64,000 nucleotides of DNA from SAR202 cluster bacterium. GTDB taxonomy: Bacteria > Chloroflexota > Dehalococcoidia > Lucifugimonadales > UBA2962. The position numbers and the translations under genes were made by a program. The notes under the pieces were generated by a model. The model did not search any database and was not told the DNA's origin. It saw only the letters and a list, made by a program, of their open reading frames with translations. How positions within the stretch are numbered: the first letter of the stretch is position 1; each line of letters opens with the position of its first letter. This document shows, in pieces, positions 26,608-35,344 of this stretch. The stretch is from positions 62,001 to 126,000 of the forward strand of contig VFGV01000022.1 of assembly GCA_009392275.1 (NCBI GenBank), in the 5' to 3' direction.

Positions 26608-27843
26608 CTATATGGTTTTATTCTTAAATGACCTAGCCAAAATTAATGGAGCAACTAATGTAGTAATTATTGTCATAATAATACATACACTGAACAAGTC
26701 TTGTCCTATCAATCCTTGGCCAAATGCTACTCCACCCATTATTAGTGCCACCTCTCCTCTTGGCATCATGCCAACCCCAATTCTCCAAGATTCCGCCCTG
26801 CTAAATTTAAACATTAAGGAAGGCAGTCCAGATCCAGCTATTTTGCCAACAGCGGCTAATGCGCTGACAACGAGGCCAAACACCCATACATCCCCAAGCT
26901 GTGTAACATCAACCATCATTCCCATCACTACAAAAAATACAGGCACTAAAGCATTGTAGACACCTCTTAACGGATCTTCTAGACGATGAGCAAGAGGGGT
27001 GCCAGACAAAGCTAAGCCTATTGAGAAGGCACCTATAATCATTGCCAACCCAAAACTTTCAGCTAATGCAGCAGCTAAGAAGGCTAACGCCAAAGACAAT
27101 GCCAATGCTGCACCTGAAACCTTAAACCGGTCAAGGAATTTAGAAATATATTTAGATAAAAACAATCCTAACCCTGTGAGAACCAACCAAAAGCCTATGG
27201 TTTTTGAAGCCACTATGGCGACTGATGATGCGGAAAAACCTCCGGTTAAGTGTATTCCTAAAACAACTGTCAAAACAAGGATGCCTAAAATATCATCGAC
27301 CACCGCAGCAGCCAGTGTCGTTATACCTTCTGGAGTATCTAAAACTCGCATATCACCAAGTACTCTCACAGATATGCCAATTGAAGTAGCAGTTAAAATT
27401 GTCCCTATAAACAACGCTCTTGGATCACTAATGCCATCAGCAAACCCAAATATAACTGTTATTGCTACACCTAATACAAACGGAATAATTACTCCACCAA
27501 TTGCTACGACTAATGCAGGTTTTGCATATTTGACAAACTGCCTCAGATCTGTCTCTAACCCAGCACCAAATAACAAAACGACTGAGCCAATCTGCGCAAC
27601 TGACCACATACTCTCAGACACAGGCACGCTGTGGGAACTCGAATGATGATCCAATGGAAACATTGGGCCGTAATTCCAAATATCTATTGCGCCCAGCGCA
27701 AAAGGGCCAATTAATATGCCTGCGGCAAGTTCACCCAAAACGGATGGGATTTTTAAGAAGCGTTCGCATATCTCACCTCCAATTTTGGCTGCTGCCAAAA
27801 TAATGGCAAGTTGGAACATTAACCTTATAATTTCATCATGCAA
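26608..27843 (-). CDS. Cation/proton antiporter, CPA2 (KefB/NapA-like)
   Basis: A 411-aa membrane protein with about 12 helices. It starts LAIILAAAKIGGEICERFLKIPSVLGELAAGILIGP, the standard opening of CPA2 Na+/H+ exchangers. AAAVVDDILGILVL contains the paired aspartates (VVDDI) of the ion-binding site of electrogenic CPA2 members, and GVGMMPRGEVALIM is the matching helix-10/11 motif. No RCK/TrkA domain is present, so it is of the shorter NapA-like type. It probably exchanges Na+ or K+ for protons. Sodium handling fits a marine cell. Confidence 0.9.
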   Translation of the reverse strand: MHDEIIRLMFQLAIILAAAKIGGEICERFLKIPSVLGELAAGILIGPFALGAIDIWNYGPMFPLDHHSSSHSVPVSESMWSVAQIGSVVLLFGAGLETDLRQFVKYAKPALVVAIGGVIIPFVLGVAITVIFGFADGISDPRALFIGTILTATSIGISVRVLGDMRVLDTPEGITTLAAAVVDDILGILVLTVVLGIHLTGGFSASSVAIVASKTIGFWLVLTGLGLFLSKYISKFLDRFKVSGAALALSLALAFLAAALAESFGLAMIIGAFSIGLALSGTPLAHRLEDPLRGVYNALVPVFFVVMGMMVDVTQLGDVWVFGLVVSALAAVGKIAGSGLPSLMFKFSRAESWRIGVGMMPRGEVALIMGGVAFGQGLIGQDLFSVCIIMTIITTLVAPLILARSFKNKTI

Positions 27844-28102
27844 TTTTTATATGAATTCCCCATTAATATGTGTCAAAAACGCAAAATAATTATACATGAG
27901 TAGGACTAAATCCATCGATAAAAAGTTCTCTATTTAATTTATATAAATAAGCGTTTATTATCGAATTTACCTTTATCAAACTCAACCATATACTTCATAT
28001 ACTTTAATGAAATAAACTTAAGAGACATTAAAAACTCGATTGTATCTGAATCAACAGACCCTAAAGGACTTGACATCCAGCGAGGCGGATTACTAAGATG
28101 GG

Positions 28103-28204
28103 GCTGCCAGTACTTAAAAAGTACTAATTTAAAGATAATGTTACGCCTTCAATGAAGGCGTAGTTAATTGGGATAAGGCTGCTGCATGTGATTTAATAGG
28201 CAGC
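28103..28204 (+). other. Possible structured RNA or leader element before the collagen-like genes
   Basis: Three perfect inverted repeats nest here. An outer stem GCTGCC (28103-28108)/GGCAGC (28199-28204) encloses hairpin AGTACTT-aaa-AAGTACT (28109-28125) and hairpin TACGCCTTC-aat-GAAGGCGTA (28142-28162). GCTGC at 28179-28183 could compete for GCAGC, which would give two exclusive folds. An upstream TTGACA (28070-28075) with 18 bp to TAAGAT (28094-28099) could start such a transcript. None of the hairpins has a T tract, so they do not look like ordinary terminators. The remaining part of the gap 27844-28102 shows nothing clear. Confidence 0.4.
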
Positions 28205-28210
28205 TTTATG

Positions 28211-28249
28211 TATAATAGTTAAATCAAATTTTTCGATCCGGGGGGTCAA
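28211..28249 (+). promoter_or_regulatory. -10 element and ribosome binding site of the first collagen-like gene
   Basis: TATAAT at 28211-28216 is a consensus -10; the -35 region is weak (TGTGAT around 28187). An unusual run of six G (28240-28245) lies 4 bases before the ATG at 28250 and probably serves as the ribosome binding site. Confidence 0.45.
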
Positions 28250-28810
28250 ATGAAAAAGCTCATTAGAGGTAAGGGCGCTACCCTAGCCCTGATAGTTTCC
28301 AGTCTAGCAATAATAGCCTTAGTGGCTTGTACCGGTCCTGCCGGACCTCAAGGTCCTGCCGGCGCACCTGGTCCACAGGGAACCGCAGGTATAGATGGTA
28401 GTGACGGCGCTACAGGTAGCCAAGGTATGCAAGGCGTACAAGGTAAACAAGGAGCCAGAGGTGCATCCGGACCTCCAGGATCTCCAGGATCAGATGGCCC
28501 AGCTGGCCCAGCTGGCCCGGCTGGAGAAGATGGACGAGATGGACGGGATGCTGTTAACGGTGTTGCCAGTGTAGTAGCTACACAAGCAACTAGCGGAACG
28601 GCTACTGTTTATGGTTCAGGATTTAAACTCGGTGAAGCAATAACACTAGAGGCGGATGGTGTTGTGCTTGGTAGTCAATTTGCTAACGTAGATGGATCAT
28701 TTCAAGCAGACATCGATGTAAGTGCATTGGCTGATGGCCTTTACACACTTTGGGCAAATGGTTCAAAGAAGACCACAGCAACTGCGCCATTGCTAGTAGG
28801 TAGTAAATAA
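28250..28810 (+). CDS. Collagen-like lipoprotein with one beta-sandwich-like domain
   Basis: A 186-aa exported protein. Lys/Arg-rich N-terminus, hydrophobic core and lipobox LVAC, then directly about 24 Gly-X-Y triplets (GPAGPQGPAG..., ending GEDGRDGRD), so the collagen-like stalk begins at the lipidated cysteine. The C-terminal part (about residues 105-185) contains VYGSGFKLGEAITLEADG, DGSFQADI and GLYTLWANG, a small repeat also found twice in the next gene. Likely a trimeric surface stalk anchored in the membrane. Bacterial collagen-like proteins mediate adhesion or form surface layers; the role here is not known. A perfect terminator follows. Confidence 0.85.
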   Translation: MKKLIRGKGATLALIVSSLAIIALVACTGPAGPQGPAGAPGPQGTAGIDGSDGATGSQGMQGVQGKQGARGASGPPGSPGSDGPAGPAGPAGEDGRDGRDAVNGVASVVATQATSGTATVYGSGFKLGEAITLEADGVVLGSQFANVDGSFQADIDVSALADGLYTLWANGSKKTTATAPLLVGSK

Positions 28811-28834
28811 CTAAACCTTAAAACTAGTTAAATT

Positions 28835-28880
28835 ATAAGAAAAGGCCTCTGAATCACAATATTCAGAGGCCTTTTCTTAT
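28835..28880 (+). terminator. Perfect 20-bp stem terminator between the collagen-like genes
   Basis: Arms 28835-28854 and 28861-28880 are exactly complementary with a six-base loop (CACAAT). The stem contains AGGCCTCTGAAT and its complement, with a run of A on the left flank and T on the right, so it can act as a rho-independent terminator on the plus strand, and the A/T flanks make it symmetrical. Confidence 0.9.
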
Positions 28881-28961
28881 TTATATTGAAAACTTAACCC
28901 AAACTCCCCTTCCAATAATATCCCTTAAAGCCACACAATTTATAAGGTGAGGTGAATTAAC

Positions 28962-29864
28962 ATGAAATTAAAGCTAAATTCTAAAATCAATAATTTGTGC
29001 AAGTTGGGTTTAGTTTTATTAACGTGCATTTCATTATTGACAATCATTTCATGCACTGGCCCTGCTGGTCCATCAGGAGTTGATGGGCCAATCGGACCTC
29101 AAGGGAAGCAAGGAGAACAAGGAGAGACAGGACCTACAGGACCTCCAGGCAGTAGAGGTTTACCTGGACTTCCTGGACCGCCTGGTGAACAGGGAGTTTC
29201 TGGCAGTGAGGAGTCGCAAGTAAGAGCCTCAATTTTAATCCAAACTGAAATAAGACCAAATTTAACAACTCTGAATGACAGTTTAGTGATTTTTGGCTCA
29301 GGGTTTAAACCTAATGAAAATGTAGTCATTTCTCTTCAAATCGATGATTCTCTGCAACTGGTGCTATCAGACACCGTAACCAGCTTAGCAGGGGCTTTTA
29401 AAGTTTTTATCGAAAACATCGACGCTGACCCGAGAGTGTTATCTAGAATTAAGCTTGATGAAGTCTACACTGTTAGTGCAAATGGATCTGGCGGCAGTAT
29501 CGCAAACGCACCTTTATCGATAGAGTCAAACATACAACCGATAATTGTTGTAACTGAGAAAGATGATAATAAAGACGAAATCTACAGCAACTTGAAAAAT
29601 GACCTAAAAGCTTCCTTAGTCGCAACAGTAGCAATCAATGGAACTAGAAATACATTTTGGGGTTCTGGATTTAAATCAGATGAACGAGTGACTCTCGGAA
29701 TAGTTGGCGGGCCGGAATTACTAGTGGCCCGTAATGCAGATGCTAATGGCTCAATATTATTAGAACCGATTATTGATTTGTCTGCTGGTGTGTACACGGC
29801 TATTGCCATTGGAGACCAGGGATCCGTTGCAACTTGGCCTTTAGTTGTCGTAGCAGAAAAATAG
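28962..29864 (+). CDS. Collagen-like lipoprotein with two beta-sandwich-like repeats
   Basis: A 300-aa paralogue of the preceding gene. Signal peptide and lipobox IISC, then about 17 Gly-X-Y triplets (GPAGPSGVD...GEQGVSGSE). Two copies of the domain seen in the neighbour follow: the first has [16 protein letters not shown] and [11 protein letters not shown], the second has [16 protein letters not shown] and [12 protein letters not shown]. The GSGFK...E motif is shared by all three copies. The gene has GGTGAGG upstream of its ATG. It probably arose by tandem duplication with domain gain. Convergent with the CBS/CorC gene, 5 bases between stops. Confidence 0.85.
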   Translation: MKLKLNSKINNLCKLGLVLLTCISLLTIISCTGPAGPSGVDGPIGPQGKQGEQGETGPTGPPGSRGLPGLPGPPGEQGVSGSEESQVRASILIQTEIRPNLTTLNDSLVIFGSGFKPNENVVISLQIDDSLQLVLSDTVTSLAGAFKVFIENIDADPRVLSRIKLDEVYTVSANGSGGSIANAPLSIESNIQPIIVVTEKDDNKDEIYSNLKNDLKASLVATVAINGTRNTFWGSGFKSDERVTLGIVGGPELLVARNADANGSILLEPIIDLSAGVYTAIAIGDQGSVATWPLVVVAEK

Positions 29865-29869
29865 CTTTT

Positions 29870-31129
29870 TTAACTTGAGACTCGATTTACGCGCAGCCGT
29901 TTCAATCGACGTCCAGATGTTGATATAACGTGTATAGTGATACCATTATATTCGACAATATCTCCTTTATTTGGCATTCTGCCCAAGAGATCTAAAACTA
30001 AGCCACCCAATGTATCAAAACCTTCACCTTCGACAATTATTCCTGTTAATTCCTCCAACTGATCAATACTGACCCGAGCGTCGATTAATAGATCAAGATG
30101 ATCATCCTTATTGGTATAATCAGATAAATTAACTATCTCTGGCTCATCTATATCAAATTCATCTTCTATTTCCCCAACAATTTCTTCTAATAAATCTTCA
30201 ATTGTTACCACTCCTGACACCCCTCCATATTCATCTACCACAATTGCCAACTGAACTCTTTTATTTTGAAATTCTCTAAGCAACCCTTCCAATGTTTTAG
30301 ATTCAGGTATCAACAGAGGAGCCCTCAGCAAACTATCTAATTTGACAGACTCACTACCTTGAGCTTTTAAAGCACCAATTAGGTCCATTGAATATGCAAC
30401 TCCCGATATTTGGTCCAACTCATCTGTAAAAACTGGAATCTTACTATGACCTGATTCCAACATTATGTCAGCGAGTTCAACTATAGGAGTATTGATTTCC
30501 ACAGCAGTCACGTCGACTCTTGGAACCATTATCTCCCGAACAACAGTTTTATCTTGCCTAACTACCGCTTGAATCATTTTAACCTCTCTCTCATCTAAAG
30601 ATTCTCCTTCAAGTTCAAAAAATGAATCAATTTCGGAAGGCGATATGTTATCCAGATTTTGCGATTTAGAAAATACTTTCAACATACCAATTAAGCTATG
30701 AGAAATAACATCAATTGGAACAGACACAAAAGAAATTAAACTAACAAGCTTGATCAGAATAGAATTGAATTTACCAATTCTATTGAAAACCAACGGAGCA
30801 ATCCTTATAGATATAGACCTTAATATAAGTATCACAATGAAATTTAAGATCGATGCAATAAGCAACCAAACCCATACTTGATCAGTACTGTCAAAAACAA
30901 TCCATGATGCTGTAATGTAGGAACAAGCAATTGAACCAAAAGCTAGTATACGTAAACCTTCCAAAGCTAAATTAATTTTCTCATCAGAAGATTTCAAGGC
31001 TCCATCACCTGTATTAGATGAAGTTTTGTTACTGATTGCATTACTCTTTCGAACAGTTAGAAGCCCATATTGAACGTATGTAAAATATGAATATAGTAAA
31101 AGCGAAACTGCTAATAAAATACTAAACAC
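29870..31129 (-). CDS. CNNM/CorC-type protein with CBS pair (HlyC/TlyC family)
   Basis: A 419-aa protein: an N-terminal membrane domain of the DUF21/CNNM type (about residues 1-150, hydrophobic segments), the linker VREIMVPRVDVTAVEI, two CBS domains (about 200-320, including VDEYGGVSGVVTIEDLLEEIVGEIEDE), and a C-terminal CorC_HlyC domain (GEGFDTLGGLVLDLLGRMPNKGD). Members are implicated in Mg2+/Co2+ efflux or ion homeostasis, with the CBS pair sensing ATP or Mg2+. The older hemolysin name is misleading. The membrane part is shorter than in full CNNM proteins. Confidence 0.88.
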   Translation of the reverse strand: MFSILLAVSLLLYSYFTYVQYGLLTVRKSNAISNKTSSNTGDGALKSSDEKINLALEGLRILAFGSIACSYITASWIVFDSTDQVWVWLLIASILNFIVILILRSISIRIAPLVFNRIGKFNSILIKLVSLISFVSVPIDVISHSLIGMLKVFSKSQNLDNISPSEIDSFFELEGESLDEREVKMIQAVVRQDKTVVREIMVPRVDVTAVEINTPIVELADIMLESGHSKIPVFTDELDQISGVAYSMDLIGALKAQGSESVKLDSLLRAPLLIPESKTLEGLLREFQNKRVQLAIVVDEYGGVSGVVTIEDLLEEIVGEIEDEFDIDEPEIVNLSDYTNKDDHLDLLIDARVSIDQLEELTGIIVEGEGFDTLGGLVLDLLGRMPNKGDIVEYNGITIHVISTSGRRLKRLRVNRVSS

Positions 31130-31214
31130 AGTATTGACCGCTATAATTTAAGTTTCTCAACCTTCCTACATCAAAACCAGTGGAAGGCGTATTAATATAT
31201 GACACTTTTGTGCC

Positions 31215-32561
31215 TTATTCCTCCTTAATTCTCTTTGTTATACGAGCCGGTACACCCATGACGCTAACACCATCTGGCACATCAGTGGTAATTACGCTTC
31301 CTGCCCCAGTTTTTGCTGCAATTCCAATTTTTACTGGGGCAATCATCATAGTACTCGAGCCAATAAATGCTGAATCTCCGATTTCAGTATGATTCTTTCT
31401 AGAACCATCGAAATTACAAGTGATACTGCCTGCACCTATATTCACATTTTTCCCGATCGCTGCGTCTCCAATATAACTATGGTGCAATATGCGAGTATTT
31501 TCAGAAACTCGACTATTTTTGATTTCAACAAAGTTTCCGACTCTTACATTGCTGGCTAGCAATGTATTCGCCCTAATATTACTAAATGGCCCGACTGATA
31601 CCCCGTTGTCAACATTTGAATCAGATAAATATGATGATTCAATTTTACATTCATTTCCTATAACAACGTTTTTAATCACCGTATTTGGGCCAATTTCAGA
31701 TCTGGCAGCAATCTTACTTTTACCCAATATATGTGTGTTTGGATTTATAATAGTACCCGATCCTATAACGACATCTGAGTCGATATAGACCGATTTAGGA
31801 TCAGATATTGTAACTCCATTCAACATAAAGGTTCGATTGATTTCCTCTCGCATACAGCCTTCTGCAACTGACAACTGAACTTGATTATTAATGCCTAACA
31901 CTTCATACTCATTATCAGCTTTAACTGCTGCTATAGGCTTATTATCAACTGAGCCATATTCTACTAAAGATGTTAAGTAAACCTCTCCAGATTTTGATTT
32001 AGGGACTTTAGGCAATACATCCCACAACCAACTTGTATCAAATATATATATACCTGCATTAATTTCACTTATAGCCAACTCTTCAACTGATGCATCATCG
32101 TGTTCAACAACTTTTGATATTGAACGATCACTTTTACGAATGATTCTTCCTAATCCATTTGGATCTTCAACATCTGCGGTTATTAATGTTAAACAAGCAT
32201 CCGTTTCTTTATGTGTAGAAATAAGTAAACTTATTAGTTCAGCCGACACTAAAGGCACGTCAGCAGACATTACAACCACATTTTTATGACCTGTTAATAA
32301 TTGTCGAGCACTCAATAGAGCATCGGCGGTACCAACTGGCTCATCTTGCACGGCATATGCCACTGAATTTCCAACAATATCCTTTATTTGGTCATTTTCT
32401 TTTGGCACTACAACTATTATGTCATTGCCCGAAACAGTTTCAGCCACATCCAAAACATATGAAATCATAGGCTTTCCACAGACAGGATGTAAAACTTTTG
32501 GCAAACTTGACTGCATGCGAGTGCCTTTACCTGCAGCTAAGACCACAACAGGCTCATTCAT
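31215..32561 (-). CDS. glmU: Bifunctional N-acetylglucosamine-1-phosphate uridyltransferase / glucosamine-1-phosphate acetyltransferase GlmU
   Basis: A 448-aa cytoplasmic enzyme making UDP-GlcNAc. The uridyltransferase domain starts VVLAAGKGTRMQSSLPKVLHPVCGKPM, with VVMSADVPLV and EINAGIYIFD. The acetyltransferase left-handed beta helix occupies about residues 255-440: SYIGDAAIGKNVNIGAGSITCNFDG is diagnostic of GlmU, followed by FIGSSTMMIAPVKIG. A peptidoglycan or cell-envelope precursor role implies amino-sugar polymers in this cell. The 5' end is divergent from the 2-hydroxyacid dehydrogenase gene across about 260 bases in which no site was clear. Confidence 0.95.
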   Translation of the reverse strand: MNEPVVVLAAGKGTRMQSSLPKVLHPVCGKPMISYVLDVAETVSGNDIIVVVPKENDQIKDIVGNSVAYAVQDEPVGTADALLSARQLLTGHKNVVVMSADVPLVSAELISLLISTHKETDACLTLITADVEDPNGLGRIIRKSDRSISKVVEHDDASVEELAISEINAGIYIFDTSWLWDVLPKVPKSKSGEVYLTSLVEYGSVDNKPIAAVKADNEYEVLGINNQVQLSVAEGCMREEINRTFMLNGVTISDPKSVYIDSDVVIGSGTIINPNTHILGKSKIAARSEIGPNTVIKNVVIGNECKIESSYLSDSNVDNGVSVGPFSNIRANTLLASNVRVGNFVEIKNSRVSENTRILHHSYIGDAAIGKNVNIGAGSITCNFDGSRKNHTEIGDSAFIGSSTMMIAPVKIGIAAKTGAGSVITTDVPDGVSVMGVPARITKRIKEE

Positions 32562-32824
32562 GACTCGTATACCTTATTTTTTGAATTACATAGATACAAA
32601 GTAAAATATCTTCAGCGCGTAATCCGCTTAAGTTTACTTTTAAAGAGAAATTAATGTGATTAGACACATTCATCGGTAGAATGCTAGCAACGGGTTTGCC
32701 GGCATGTCAAGATCACCTCGTATAAAAAGCTGGACAACATACTTTAATCACCATTATTCTGTAAGATAGTTTACTTACAAATTACAGTAATTAAAACATA
32801 CTTAAAACCAGTGATATGAGGAAA

Positions 32825-33880
32825 ATGTCTAAATATAAAATATACACCCAAAAACCTAATAAAGTTACTTTCGATATGGCTGACGGAAAATTCGATCTTG
32901 AGATGGAATCACTGAGTGCACTTGACGCCGAAATAATAGAGGTTGACGCTGAGTCAGAAGATGAATTTATAGATGCCGTGCGTGACGCAGATGCCATAAT
33001 AGCTAGAGGCAGAAAAATCACAAGGACAATAATTGAAAACCTAAAATCATGTAAAGTCATTTCAATGGGAGGTGTAGGTACAGACACCATTGACGTTCAT
33101 GCCGCTACTGAGCACAACATACCTGTTACAAACGTACCTGATACATTCATCGAAGAAGTTGCTGATCATGCAATGATGTTGATACTTGCTACATTTCGTA
33201 GACTTTTGGTACAAGACAGAATGTCAAGGGATGGAAGATGGGAGGAAGGCCGTCCTGCCCTATCTACATTGCCTAGACTGTACGGCCTAACTCTAGGCTT
33301 TATTTCATTCGGTCATGTTGCACGCTTAACGTCTCAAAGAGCTGCCCCGTTTGGTGTGCGAATGTTGGCTTATGATCCTTATATTGAAGAGCTTAAAATG
33401 TCAGAATATGGAGTTGAGCCTGTCAGCTTAAATGATTTATTAAAACGGTCGGATATAGTATCTATGCATGCACCGTCGACGACAGAAGCGCGACATATGA
33501 TGTCTACAGAACAATTCAAGCTAATGAAAAATGATGCTTTGTTTATTAATACAGGTCGCGGCACAACTGTAGATGAACAAGCCTTGATAAAAGCCCTGCA
33601 AAACAACTGGATAGCTGGCGCAGGATTAGATGTTTTAGAAACAGAACCTCCGAGCCCTGACAACCCTTTACTAAAAATGGATAATGTGATCATTACTCCT
33701 CATGTTGCTTCAGCTTCTCTTAGGATGGGTCCTGAAACCCGTCGAAGAGTCGGGCAAGAGTTGACCTTAGTTTTGTCTGGTAAATGGCCAAGAACTTGTG
33801 TAAATCCCCATGTCCTTCCTAATACCAAGCTAATCAGATGGCAGCCATTCTCAATGGAGCGTGGACCAGGAGCCGGTTAA
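32825..33880 (+). CDS. D-isomer-specific 2-hydroxyacid dehydrogenase (C-terminal binding protein-like)
   Basis: A 351-aa NAD-dependent dehydrogenase: GVGTDTIDVHAATEHNIPVTNVPDTFIEEVADHAMMLIL in the substrate lobe, GFISFGHVARLTSQRA where GxGxxG is expected (the second and third glycines are altered: G-F-I-S-F-G-H-V), catalytic Arg in INTGRGTTVDE, Glu in LDVLETEPP and His in ITPHVASAS. The altered fingerprint may reflect cofactor shift. Start 32825 uses GAGG immediately upstream; 32816 is possible. Its end overlaps the reading frame open into the CoA transferase, which starts 26 bases later, suggesting a dehydrogenase-CoA transferase pair acting on a hydroxyacid. Confidence 0.85.
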   Translation: MSKYKIYTQKPNKVTFDMADGKFDLEMESLSALDAEIIEVDAESEDEFIDAVRDADAIIARGRKITRTIIENLKSCKVISMGGVGTDTIDVHAATEHNIPVTNVPDTFIEEVADHAMMLILATFRRLLVQDRMSRDGRWEEGRPALSTLPRLYGLTLGFISFGHVARLTSQRAAPFGVRMLAYDPYIEELKMSEYGVEPVSLNDLLKRSDIVSMHAPSTTEARHMMSTEQFKLMKNDALFINTGRGTTVDEQALIKALQNNWIAGAGLDVLETEPPSPDNPLLKMDNVIITPHVASASLRMGPETRRRVGQELTLVLSGKWPRTCVNPHVLPNTKLIRWQPFSMERGPGAG

Positions 33881-33906
33881 AACAAATTAGATTAGGAGCT
33901 CACAAT

Positions 33907-35097
33907 ATGTTGCCATTAAACGGTATCAGAATCCTTGATTTAACTCAGGTGCAAGCTGGCCCATCATGCACTCAGTTATTAGCCTGGCTAGGAGCAGATG
34001 TCATCAAAATTGAAGAGCCAGGAAAAGGAGATAGGACTCGTTGGGAAATGGCTGAAAACGAGAATGTTGATAGCTTTTACTTCCTCGTTTTTAATGCCAA
34101 CAAAAAAAGCTTGACCCTAAACTTAAAAAGCGGAGAAGGAATCTCTATATTTAAAAACTTACTCGAAATATCAGATGTAGTTATCGAAAATTACGCACCA
34201 GGTCGCATGGAAGAATTTGGACTCAGCAAAAACTATATCAATAAAAAATTCCCTCATGTTGTTTATGCTTCGATAAAGGGATTTGGGAATAGTGGATCAA
34301 ATTCAAATTTAAAGAGCTATGAACATGTCGCTCAAGCTGCTGGCGGAGCTATGAGTACTAACGGTTTCGATGAAGGTCCGCCATTATTTACATCAACGGG
34401 GATTGGTGATTCCGGATCAGGTTTGCATTGTGCTATAGGCATCCTTGCAGCATTAAGGCAAAGAGATCTTTCTGGTGAAGCTCCATCCGTTGATATATCT
34501 ATGCAAGATGCAGTGCTAAACCTATTAAGGGTACGCTTTGTAGAGACTTTTAATAATGGACAGGCAGTTAAAAGAACCGGAAATAGTGTTTGGAATAGTC
34601 CAAAATGTGTTTTTCCATGTAAACCCAATGGCCCTAATGACTACATAACTATGGTAATTACTGGTGATGCATGGGAAAGCCTCCTAGCACTTTCAGGCAA
34701 TTCTCATTTAATTGGTGATAAAAATTATGAATCTGAGGATATTCGCAAAAATCATGCTGATGAAATATATGAAATTATTGCTGCCTGGACAAACACACTA
34801 TCAAAAGACGAAATCATGAATATACTAGGCGATTTAGGAATCCCCTGTAGCCCTGTAAAAGACACATTGGAGCTGTTAAATGATGAACACCTAGCAGAAC
34901 GTCAAATGATTGTTGAAATGAATGATGCTGAACGCGGACAATATAAGGCTATCGGTTGCCCGATTAAAGTTGGCGACTCTCATATAGATATCACTCCTCC
35001 ACCTATATTAGGTCAAAATACTGAAGAGATTCTAAAAGAATTACTGGGCTTAGAACACAACCAAGTAAAGTCTCTAAAAGAGAATGGAGTTGTATAG
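33907..35097 (+). CDS. CaiB/BaiF (class III) CoA transferase
   Basis: A 396-aa enzyme that transfers CoA between carboxylic acids. Family features: LNGIRILDLTQVQAGPSCTQLLAWLGADVIKIEEPGKGDRTR at the N-terminus, LNLKSGEGISIFKNLLEISDVVIENYAPGRMEEFGL, with the conserved catalytic Asp expected in the region that here reads DISMQDAVL (about residue 200). Start 33907 is chosen because TTAGGAG lies 10 bases upstream and the next family-like Met begins LPLNG. Formyl- or oxalyl-CoA type substrates are possible but not assigned. It follows the 2-hydroxyacid dehydrogenase closely. Confidence 0.9.
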   Translation: MLPLNGIRILDLTQVQAGPSCTQLLAWLGADVIKIEEPGKGDRTRWEMAENENVDSFYFLVFNANKKSLTLNLKSGEGISIFKNLLEISDVVIENYAPGRMEEFGLSKNYINKKFPHVVYASIKGFGNSGSNSNLKSYEHVAQAAGGAMSTNGFDEGPPLFTSTGIGDSGSGLHCAIGILAALRQRDLSGEAPSVDISMQDAVLNLLRVRFVETFNNGQAVKRTGNSVWNSPKCVFPCKPNGPNDYITMVITGDAWESLLALSGNSHLIGDKNYESEDIRKNHADEIYEIIAAWTNTLSKDEIMNILGDLGIPCSPVKDTLELLNDEHLAERQMIVEMNDAERGQYKAIGCPIKVGDSHIDITPPPILGQNTEEILKELLGLEHNQVKSLKENGVV

Positions 35098-35344
35098 AAA
35101 TATAAAATAATAGCGTACCTATAATATAGATGATTTAAACTTGTTTGTGACTTAAAAATGATAGTAAGATGCTATATGGTTTGTTACTGTAGATTTATTG
35201 AAATAGATCAGCTAGTGCATGTAAGTAATTCTACGTATACAATTAACAGTAAATTTGTATTAAAAATAAACATCACTTATTGCAGCCATCCAAGGATATC
35301 AAATTAAATTGAATACTTAGAGGCTGTGCGTTATTGGGAGAAAT

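Noticed and set aside
26999-27646. A 215-codon plus-strand frame opposite the antiporter
   Set aside because: Lys/Ala/Pro/Thr-rich antisense shadow of a membrane protein; no domain recognisable.
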